Assembly: GCA_030667645.1 (NCBI GenBank)
Contig: DAOUVM010000073.1
Span: forward strand, 1-8,749
Reading direction: 5' to 3'
Length of the DNA: 8,749 nucleotides
Source: Ardenticatenales bacterium
Lineage (GTDB): Bacteria > Chloroflexota > Anaerolineae > Promineifilales > UBA4811
Both the position numbers and the translations under genes were made by a program. The notes below the pieces were generated by a model that did not search any database, was not told where the DNA came from, and saw nothing but the letters and a program-made list of their open reading frames with translations. This document shows positions 1 to 5,370 of the stretch, in pieces (within the stretch, counting starts at the first letter, position 1; the number at the start of each line of letters is the position of its first letter).

Positions 1-1094
1 AGGTCCAGGTTGGTTTCGCGCAGCGCAGCCAGTGTCTCTGCCCGCCAGCGAATCTCTATCTCTGCTTGCACGCGCTCGGTGATCTCGTGAAAGACCAAAA
101 GTCGGCCTTGGAGGCGGCCGCGCCGGCCGGATAGAGTCGAAATGCCCACGTCGTAGTGGCGTGCTGATTCGCCTTCTCCCAGGACGATATCCACCTGGGT
201 CTCGTCCGCATCGCGGCAGCATTGAAATAGCTCTGTTTGGTCGGAAAGCACCTGGCCGATGGGCATTCCGATCACCCGCTCGGCGGCAAGGGCGATGATG
301 CGCTCGCCGGCCGGATTGATGTCTACGATCCGGTCCAGCGCATCCAGCACCAGCGCGCCGTCCCGCATACCCTCAAAGATGGCTGTCCGCGCGGCCGGCA
401 TGATATCCAGCAGCCGGAATCGAAAAAGGCCCCAGGCTAGCAAGAGTCCTGCAAGGGTAAAGGCAAGCGGAGTCAGATCCAGGTCGGAGCTCAAGCCCAG
501 GATATACAGGGCATTCCCCATCCATGGCAACAGCACGCTCGCCAGCACAGCAACTCCTTGCCGACGGAACAATTGGGGAGAACGAAGAACCAGTTGGAGA
601 ATCAGCACCGTGCCGAGGCCAAGGAGTGCGTAAGAGTATGCAATGTGCAGCCAGAGTCCCGCCCCATAGGTGTGGTGTAGCACCGGGAGCGAGCCGGTGG
701 TGACCAATGCGGAGCCAGCGTAGAATAGCTGGTGAGTGTCGTTGGTCCAGACCAGCAGCAACGCAGCAACAGGCTCAACAGCGAGCAGGGTCACGTTGCG
801 CCGCGTCAACCAGTTTCCCCGGCCGGTGTATTGCAGGGCAAAAGCCAGCCAGATGGCCGGCACGCTGGCCACCCCCAGATACTCTACCTTTACCCAGAAG
901 AACTTGGTCGGCAGATCCGGGGCGCCCAGCTCCAGTGCGTACGCCAGTGACCATTGACCGGCAGCCAACATCAGCAGAGCAAGCAAAGCTGCGGCAGGGG
1001 CAGGGCGTCGCCGCCAGCCGAACACCGCCAGCGAGACAGACAGGGCGGCCGTTGCGACCAAGATCCACGCATATGGGGCGTTCATCCAGGACAT
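1..1094 (-). CDS. 7TM-PAS sensor protein, probable histidine kinase (N-terminal part, runs off the left edge)
   Basis: Reading the minus strand from ATG at 1094 gives 364 codons with no stop before the window edge. Residues about 8-230 hold roughly seven hydrophobic segments matching the N-terminal 7TM sensor region of histidine kinases: FFWVKVEYLG (66-75), LAFALQYTG (83-91), WTNDTHQLFY (116-125), RRQG (177-180), LPWMGNALY (189-197) and the exit FRFRLLDIMP (224-233). A PAS domain follows at about 237-345, with DGALVLDALDRIVDINPAGE (245-264). The last visible residues (AETLAALRETNLDL) resemble the linker that often leads into a GAF domain, so GAF, DHp and ATPase domains are probably beyond the edge; this is inference, and no catalytic residue is visible. 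An in-frame stop at 1152-1154 limits the start to ATG 1094 or ATG 1085. 1094 is preferred because a GGGAAG stretch lies just upstream. The gene has its own promoter and is separated from the atp genes by a terminator. The signal sensed is unknown. Confidence 0.85.
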   Translation of the reverse strand, partial: MSWMNAPYAWILVATAALSVSLAVFGWRRRPAPAAALLALLMLAAGQWSLAYALELGAPDLPTKFFWVKVEYLGVASVPAIWLAFALQYTGRGNWLTRRNVTLLAVEPVAALLLVWTNDTHQLFYAGSALVTTGSLPVLHHTYGAGLWLHIAYSYALLGLGTVLILQLVLRSPQLFRRQGVAVLASVLLPWMGNALYILGLSSDLDLTPLAFTLAGLLLAWGLFRFRLLDIMPAARTAIFEGMRDGALVLDALDRIVDINPAGERIIALAAERVIGMPIGQVLSDQTELFQCCRDADETQVDIVLGEGESARHYDVGISTLSGRRGRLQGRLLVFHEITERVQAEIEIRWRAETLAALRETNLD

Positions 1095-1274
1095 CTTTCC
1101 GCTTCCCTTGGACCTGACCTGCTCTTTCGGTTGCTTCCCGGGTCCGTGCCCTCAGCCACCAGGAGAATTCGCGTGCCCGCAGTGCTTTCTGGAAACCAAT
1201 TTGCAGTAGGATTGGTGTCAGATCGGCCGGGTCCTCCTGTAGGGCACAGCATGCCGCCAGCATCGCCTACATCC

Positions 1275-1295
1275 GGTGTCATTGTAATCGACACC
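1275..1295. promoter_or_regulatory. Candidate operator dyad over the -10 box
   Basis: A perfect 6-bp inverted repeat, GGTGTC-N9-GACACC, encloses the -10 hexamer of the predicted sensor promoter. A further GGTGTCA copy lies about 60 bp away (near 1213-1219) in the leader. A dimeric regulator could block the promoter here. The symmetry is visible in the sequence; the regulator and function are inferred. Confidence 0.35.
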
Positions 1296-1310
1296 AGCCA
1301 TTGAGGTCAA
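1281..1310 (-). promoter_or_regulatory. Predicted sigma70-type promoter for the sensor gene
   Basis: On the minus strand a -35 box TTGACC (1305-1310) is separated by 18 nt from a -10 box TACAAT (1281-1286). Each matches five of six consensus positions. It lies just downstream of the atp terminator and would start transcription near 1274, giving a 5' leader of about 180 nt. The position between terminator and gene supports it. Confidence 0.6.
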
Positions 1311-1333
1311 GGGGGCGGACCCATATCATATAG

Positions 1334-1365
1334 AAAAAGCCCGGTCATCATCGGAAACCGGGCTT
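1334..1365 (-). terminator. Rho-independent terminator of the nuo-atp operon
   Basis: A perfect 9-bp stem, AAGCCCGGT (1357-1365 on the minus strand) pairing with ACCGGGCTT (1337-1345), has an 11-nt loop. On the minus strand it runs into a T-tract (TTTTTCTAT, counting the last two stem bases). On the plus strand no T-tract follows, so it acts on the minus-strand transcript. It lies about 106 nt after the atpF stop and ends the operon before any F1 gene. Confidence 0.85.
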
Positions 1366-1471
1366 GAAACGAGCAAGAGAGAGCGTGGGCGGTTGTCTCC
1401 GGCAAACCCTCAGGTGGCCACAGCGGCACACAGCATGGCAAGAGACGGCGCCCGGTGCTCCGCGGTTCGAA

Positions 1472-2227
1472 TCAGCCGACCGTCAGTTTGGCTTTGAGTT
1501 CGTCCAGCTTTCCAGCCACGCTATCGTCTACGATCTGGCCGCCCACCTGGATACTGACGCCGCCCAGGATGGTGGGGTCGGTACGGAATGAGATTTCGAT
1601 CTCCTGACCCAGTTGCTCCACCAGCGCCGCAGTGTAGCTGGCCTGTTCCGTCTCGGCCAGCGGAAGGGCGCTGGTCACGATGGCTGCCTTGCCCTCCAGT
1701 TCGGCCAGCGACTCTGACAGGGAAATCTTGCCGGCCTTGATGCCGCTGAAGAACTGCTGAATCATGGCAAGCTGGCGCTGTTCATCCAGTGTTTCACCGA
1801 TGAGCTTTGTAGCAGCGGCGATGGCCAGGGCGCCGACTTGGCCGCGCATTTCGGACAGGATCTTGTCGCGTTCCAGCTCGGCATCTTGTCGCGCCTGGTC
1901 CAAGATCTTGCGGGCTTGGCCTTCTGCCCGCGCCTCAATGTTGGCGCGGACCGTCTCGGCGCTGGTGTTGGCGTCGGCGACGATCTGCTGAGCCTTCCTG
2001 CGTGCCTCTTCAGTGATCGTGGCGGCGTTTTCGTCGGCCCGAGCGCGAGCCTCCTCCGCCGCCCGCGCGTCCTCTAGTCCCTTGGCGATCCGCTCTTTCC
2101 GCTTTTCCAGCATATCCAGAATGGGAGTATAGAGGAACTTGCCCAACAGAAAGGCGAGCAATGCAAAGACAACGATCTGCGACAGGAGGTAGATGGGGTT
2201 GATACCCAGTTTTGCTAGAGCTTCCAA
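1472..2227 (-). CDS. atpF: F-type ATP synthase subunit b fused to a delta C-terminal domain
   Basis: The 251-residue protein begins like subunit b: a membrane helix at about 11-33, a long charged helix of coiled-coil type at about 36-130, and the dimerisation-like end ALAIAAATKLIGETLDEQR (133-151). A segment that resembles the delta/OSCP C-terminal domain follows: VTSALPLAE (184-192), then DPTILGGVSIQVGGQIVDDS (217-236) and a final amphipathic helix. A usual b is about 160 residues and a usual delta about 180, so the N-terminal helical bundle of delta, which binds the alpha subunits, is missing. The protein should be the peripheral stalk joining Fo to F1. The start is TTG; no in-frame ATG precedes it, and a strong GGAGGAGGAG sits 5 nt upstream. 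It is 20 nt after atpE and is the last gene before the terminator. The b assignment is firm; the delta part rests on motif recognition. Confidence 0.9.
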   Translation of the reverse strand: MEALAKLGINPIYLLSQIVVFALLAFLLGKFLYTPILDMLEKRKERIAKGLEDARAAEEARARADENAATITEEARRKAQQIVADANTSAETVRANIEARAEGQARKILDQARQDAELERDKILSEMRGQVGALAIAAATKLIGETLDEQRQLAMIQQFFSGIKAGKISLSESLAELEGKAAIVTSALPLAETEQASYTAALVEQLGQEIEISFRTDPTILGGVSIQVGGQIVDDSVAGKLDELKAKLTVG

Positions 2228-2232
2228 GATGA

Positions 2233-2242
2233 CTCCTCCTCC
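2233..2242 (-). promoter_or_regulatory. Shine-Dalgarno deciding the TTG start of atpF
   Basis: GGAGGAGGAG lies 5 nt before TTG 2227-2225. There is no ATG or GTG between it and the conserved membrane helix, so the TTG start is well supported. Confidence 0.75.
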
Positions 2243-2247
2243 GGCGC

Positions 2248-2481
2248 CTAGACGAACTTGAGCAGTAGAGCCACAACCAGTGCATAGATGGCGATAGCCT
2301 CTGCAAACGCGATGCCGAGAATCATGTTGGTTTGAATCTGGGGTGCAGCATCGGGGTTCCGGCCGATTGCCTGCATAGCGCCCATGGCCAGCAGTCCAAT
2401 CCCTATGCCGGGGCCGAGAGCCCCGAGGCCAATGGCAAGACCGGCCGCGAGTTGCTTGATGGCTTCGTCAGTGATTTGCAT
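2248..2481 (-). CDS. atpE: F-type ATP synthase subunit c
   Basis: The 77-residue hairpin protein is the proteolipid of the rotating c-ring that carries protons through Fo. Helix 1 has the glycine-rich GLGALGPGIGIG (18-29), the polar loop has RNP (41-43), and helix 2 carries the ion-binding carboxylate E61 in FAEAIAIYAL. Where sodium-type c subunits have Gln in helix 1 and Ser/Thr after the Glu, this one has I28, A62 and I63, so it is most likely proton-specific (inference from known c-subunit motifs). The ATG start is preceded by AGGAGG at 2490-2495, with 8 nt spacing. It lies 33 nt after atpB and 20 nt before atpF, in the usual a-c-b order. The length is normal. Confidence 0.97.
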   Translation of the reverse strand: MQITDEAIKQLAAGLAIGLGALGPGIGIGLLAMGAMQAIGRNPDAAPQIQTNMILGIAFAEAIAIYALVVALLLKFV

Positions 2482-2514
2482 GAAGGTTTCCTCCTAGAGA
2501 CCATTCTTGATAGC

Positions 2515-3558
2515 CTAATGACCTTCACCATGGGCGGTCGTTGCCGCGGAGATGAAGACAAAGGTTAACATCATAAATACCAGCGCCTGGATGGCGCCCA
2601 CAAAGAGTTCCAGACCGTAGAATATCATCACGCCGGGAAAGAAGAATGGGATCAGGAATCCCATCACGAAAAGCAGCACTGCTCCGGCAAAGATATTACC
2701 AAACAGACGAAAGGCGAACGAGATGATCTTGGCGAATTCTGCGATCGCCTCCAGGACACCGACAAAGGTGTCGATTATTCCCATGGGGTTTCCTTCGCCA
2801 ATTCGCTTGGTCTGGATGAACTTTCCAAGGTACCCGTTCAGTCCCAGCGCCTGGACGCTAAAGACCTGGGTCATGACAACTGAGATTAGTGCCAGCGCCA
2901 GTGTGGTGTTCAGGTCTGTGTTGGCGGCCCGCAGAAAGGGCACCAACACCCATCCCTCTGCCTGGTGGCTTTCTCCACTCTCGCTGTGATCGGACTCGGC
3001 CGGTTCGACGGCCGGCCCTTTCAACATGCCGATGGGGCCAAGCTCAGAACGTTGGTATGCGGTGATTCCCTCTTCGTGTGGGTGCTCGAGCCAGCCGATG
3101 CTGTCATAGCCGGGGATGAGTGCCATCCAGTTGGCAACCAGCACAAACAGAAAGATCGTTGCACCCAACCAAAAGACCTTGCGGGCACGGGTCCCGAGAA
3201 TGCCCTCAGCCAGGCTATACAACCCTTCCACAATCGCTTCCAGTAGATTCTGCAACCCAGAGGGGATCATGGCGGATTTATCACCTGAACGCAGCTTGCG
3301 GGTGCCAAAAAAGGCTAGTGCGACGAGAATCACATCCGCCAACAGTGTTGTTAGCAGCGTATTGGTGAAACCTGTCTTAAAGCCCAGAATCTCTGTTGTT
3401 GCTGTGATCGACTCGGCCGGAAGCAGAATCGTAGGCAGCACGGGTTCGGGCAGCAGGGTGCCGATGCCAAGGTTGGCCAGAAAGCCGGAACTGATGAACA
3501 ACAACAGACCGACAATGAGCACGAGAACGACATAGATAAAACAGCCCTTTCGTGACAC
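2515..3558 (-). CDS. atpB: F-type ATP synthase subunit a
   Basis: The 347-residue membrane protein forms the stationary proton half-channels against the c-ring. The essential arginine is R284 in FAFRLFGNIFAG (281-292), and the conserved NTDLNTTLALAL (213-224) and the IQA of the last helix (323-325, with Q324 near the proton path) are present. It is longer than the roughly 240-270 residues common in bacteria because of an N-terminal extension with its own membrane helix (about 7-30) and a polar insert at about 150-205 rich in Glu, His and Ser, likely outside the membrane. The start is GTG directly after the atpI stop (TGA then GTG); AAAGGAG lies 10 nt upstream and the next Met (97) is far inside the fold. 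Stop-start abutment suggests translational coupling with atpI. Confidence 0.96.
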   Translation of the reverse strand: MSRKGCFIYVVLVLIVGLLLFISSGFLANLGIGTLLPEPVLPTILLPAESITATTEILGFKTGFTNTLLTTLLADVILVALAFFGTRKLRSGDKSAMIPSGLQNLLEAIVEGLYSLAEGILGTRARKVFWLGATIFLFVLVANWMALIPGYDSIGWLEHPHEEGITAYQRSELGPIGMLKGPAVEPAESDHSESGESHQAEGWVLVPFLRAANTDLNTTLALALISVVMTQVFSVQALGLNGYLGKFIQTKRIGEGNPMGIIDTFVGVLEAIAEFAKIISFAFRLFGNIFAGAVLLFVMGFLIPFFFPGVMIFYGLELFVGAIQALVFMMLTFVFISAATTAHGEGH

Positions 3559-3879
3559 TCAGTCGCTTCTCCTTTCCTCAATCGAGGCGTCGTTGACAGC
3601 ACCCTCGCTCAGGGATTCATCGCCAGCGGACCGGACACCTGCTGTGGCGGTCAGCGCAATCCGAATCAGACTGTACAGGCTGATGGGGATACTAATCAAT
3701 GTCAGCGCAACTGTCAACGTCGGCCGGGTATCCAAGAGATTGTCCAGCCACAGCCCCAACAGCAGGGCGCCGACGACGATGATGGTGGTGACGCAGCCTA
3801 CCTGAGAGACGGTGCTCGCCAGCGCCATGCCAACCGTGTGGGAGGGGCGTCGTGAATTGGAACTGGTTTCTGATTCCAC
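3559..3879 (-). CDS. atpI: AtpI/AtpZ-family ATP synthase accessory protein
   Basis: A small protein of 106 residues with two membrane helices (about 18-45 and 53-77), a polar N-terminus and a charged C-terminal tail. The pattern VGALLLGLWLDNLL (36-49) matches the AtpI/AtpZ gene-1 family that precedes atpB in many atp operons and is linked to c-ring assembly or Mg2+ supply. Position directly before atpB supports the call. The start is GTG with GGAAAGGGA 5 nt upstream; the next Met (18) is inside the first helix and has no Shine-Dalgarno. It begins 30 nt after nuoN, linking the nuo and atp genes. Assignment to AtpI versus AtpZ cannot be settled by eye. Confidence 0.85.
   Translation of the reverse strand: MESETSSNSRRPSHTVGMALASTVSQVGCVTTIIVVGALLLGLWLDNLLDTRPTLTVALTLISIPISLYSLIRIALTATAGVRSAGDESLSEGAVNDASIEERRSD
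3569..3575 (-). promoter_or_regulatory. Shine-Dalgarno for the GTG start of atpB
   Basis: AAAGGAG lies within the last codons of atpI, 10 nt before GTG 3558. The spacing is slightly long, which fits a start reached mainly by ribosomes finishing atpI. Confidence 0.5.
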
Positions 3880-3884
3880 TGGGT

Positions 3885-3893
3885 TCCCTTTCC
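3885..3893 (-). promoter_or_regulatory. Shine-Dalgarno for the GTG start of atpI
   Basis: GGAAAGGGA ends 5 nt before GTG 3879 in the 30-nt nuoN-atpI gap. It favours the GTG over the internal ATG of codon 18. Confidence 0.55.
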
Positions 3894-3909
3894 GGACCGC
3901 CGCCCCTCA

Positions 3910-5370
3910 TTAGAACAGTGCTGCCGCTGCCTCGCTAGCCCAATGGTAAAGCGGGGTCGCGTATACGCCCAGGGCAACGATGCCGGCGACACAGATGGCC
4001 ACCGCAAACCCATAGGAGCGCGGAACCGGGATGGGAATGGCTTCCACTTCTGGTTCCGCCCGAAACAGATAGATGACCCTGATCACCATCAGATAGTAGT
4101 AGAGCCCGACGATGGCATTGAGCACGCCGATGATGGCGAGCCACGTCAGATTGGCTTCTACCGCAGCCTGGAATAGGAAGAACTTGCCGAAAAAGCCCAC
4201 CAGAGGCGGGATGCCAGCCAGGGAAAGAAGGCCAGCCATCATTGCCAACGCCAGGTACGGAGAGCGCCGACTGAGCCCAGCATAATCCTTGATCTCGTCT
4301 GAGGAGGACAGGTTGGAAAAGAGGATAACGATGGCAAAGACGGCAAGGTTGGTGAGGACATAACCCGCCAAGTAGAAAATGGTTGCGGTCGCGCCCACGG
4401 TTGTCAGGGCCACGACGCCCATCATGGCATAGCCGGCGTGGGCAATGCTAGAGTATGCCAGCATCCGCTTGATGTTGGTTTGCCAGATAGCCAGCAGGTT
4501 CCCCAGTATCATGGTGCCCACTGACATGGCGGTTAGTATCGGGACCCAATCATTGGCCGCGTACGCCATGCCAACCGCGCCCGCCAGGAAGAAGCGCAGC
4601 AGCACCGCGAAACCGGCCGTTTTCGAGGCGGTCGAGATAAAGGCGGTGACCGGCGTGGGCGCGCCTTCGTAGACATCGGGGGCCCAAAAGTGAAAGGGGA
4701 CGGCGGATATCTTGAAACCCATGCCTACGATGACGAGCACGGCCGCCACCAGCAGCGGCGCGGCCGGACCACCCATCGCGAACACCTGGGCGATCGTATA
4801 GATGTGGGTTGTCCCGGTGTAACCGTAGAGCAGGCTAAACCCATAGAGCATGATGGCGGAGGAAAACGCCCCAAAGAGAAAGTACTTGAGACCGGCTTCG
4901 GGCGATTTGGCGTCGCGCCGAAAGTAGGCTGCCAGGATGTAGGCAGGTATGCTGGTGGTCTCGAACGCCACATAGATCATGATCAGGTCGGTGGCGCTCG
5001 CCATCAGGCTCATCCCCAGGGTGGAGACAAGGAGAAGGGCAAAGAACTCGCCGCCACGCAGCTTTTCCACATCCACTGAGAGGAGGGAGGTGATGGCGGC
5101 CGCCACCAGGAAGATCGTCTGGAAGATGACCGCTGCCATATCATGGCGGATCATTCCGCCAAAGGCAGAACTCGCTTCGCCTTCTGGGTAGCCCAGGGTG
5201 AGCAAGAGGGCAGTGATGATGGCAAGACCGCCAGCGGTCAGAAACCCCAGGTTCCGTTTACGGGACTTGGGCCAGACCAGGTCGTAGATCATGACCAGGA
5301 AGGCCAGCAGTACCAACCCAATCTCGGGAATGATGGCCAACAAGTCGGCAGGTTGTATCTGGGTGAACAA
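3910..5370 (-). CDS. nuoN: NADH-quinone oxidoreductase subunit N
   Basis: The 486-residue polytopic protein is an antiporter-like proton-pumping subunit of the complex I membrane arm. Channel residues known from NuoN are present: E137 in TM5 (AFETTSIPAY), K220 in TM7 (GFKISAVPFHFWAPDVYEG), K250 in TM8 (STASKTAGF) and K396 in TM12 (VGFFGKF). The WAPDVYEGAPTPVTAF block (229-244) separates NuoN from NuoM and NuoL. The length is normal for the family. The start is TTG, immediately after the TAG of the preceding nuoM gene, with GGGAGGTG 5 nt upstream; the next Met (27) is inside the first helix. It is followed 30 nt later by atpI. All key residues are intact, so it should be functional. Confidence 0.97.
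   Translation of the reverse strand: MFTQIQPADLLAIIPEIGLVLLAFLVMIYDLVWPKSRKRNLGFLTAGGLAIITALLLTLGYPEGEASSAFGGMIRHDMAAVIFQTIFLVAAAITSLLSVDVEKLRGGEFFALLLVSTLGMSLMASATDLIMIYVAFETTSIPAYILAAYFRRDAKSPEAGLKYFLFGAFSSAIMLYGFSLLYGYTGTTHIYTIAQVFAMGGPAAPLLVAAVLVIVGMGFKISAVPFHFWAPDVYEGAPTPVTAFISTASKTAGFAVLLRFFLAGAVGMAYAANDWVPILTAMSVGTMILGNLLAIWQTNIKRMLAYSSIAHAGYAMMGVVALTTVGATATIFYLAGYVLTNLAVFAIVILFSNLSSSDEIKDYAGLSRRSPYLALAMMAGLLSLAGIPPLVGFFGKFFLFQAAVEANLTWLAIIGVLNAIVGLYYYLMVIRVIYLFRAEPEVEAIPIPVPRSYGFAVAICVAGIVALGVYATPLYHWASEAAAALF

Larger units (their letters stand above)
1095..1471. other. Gene-free stretch between atpF and the sensor gene
   Basis: This 377-nt stretch holds, in minus-strand order, about 106 nt of 3' untranslated region after the atpF stop, the terminator hairpin, a promoter with an overlapping dyad, and a leader of about 180 nt before the sensor ATG. 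The leader has open frames (for example from ATG 1263), but they run on only as shadows of the sensor gene. I see no RNA gene: the GGTTCGAATC string near 1464-1473 resembles a tRNA T-loop but has no matching stem. Confidence 0.6.

Noticed and set aside
259..633. Plus-strand open frames over the left end (also 707-1117 and 954-1304)
   Set aside because: They are antisense shadows of the sensor gene: Ser/Arg/Pro-rich, with no domain pattern or ribosome binding site.
775..1263. Minus-strand open frame of 162 codons
   Set aside because: It overlaps the 7TM sensor gene in another frame. Its latter two thirds are Cys/Arg/Gly-rich shadow sequence, while the overlapping frame gives clear 7TM motifs. 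The first 50 codons look somewhat protein-like but have no good Shine-Dalgarno.
1455..1485. Possible tRNA T-arm (GGTTCGAATC)
   Set aside because: No 5-bp T-stem, acceptor stem, D-arm or CCA end can be found around it, and it overlaps the end of atpF.
2248..2481. Sodium-type c subunit, as in N-ATPases
   Set aside because: The Gln in helix 1 and the Ser/Thr next to the Glu that bind sodium are replaced by I28, A62 and I63, and no atpQ/atpR-like genes are present.
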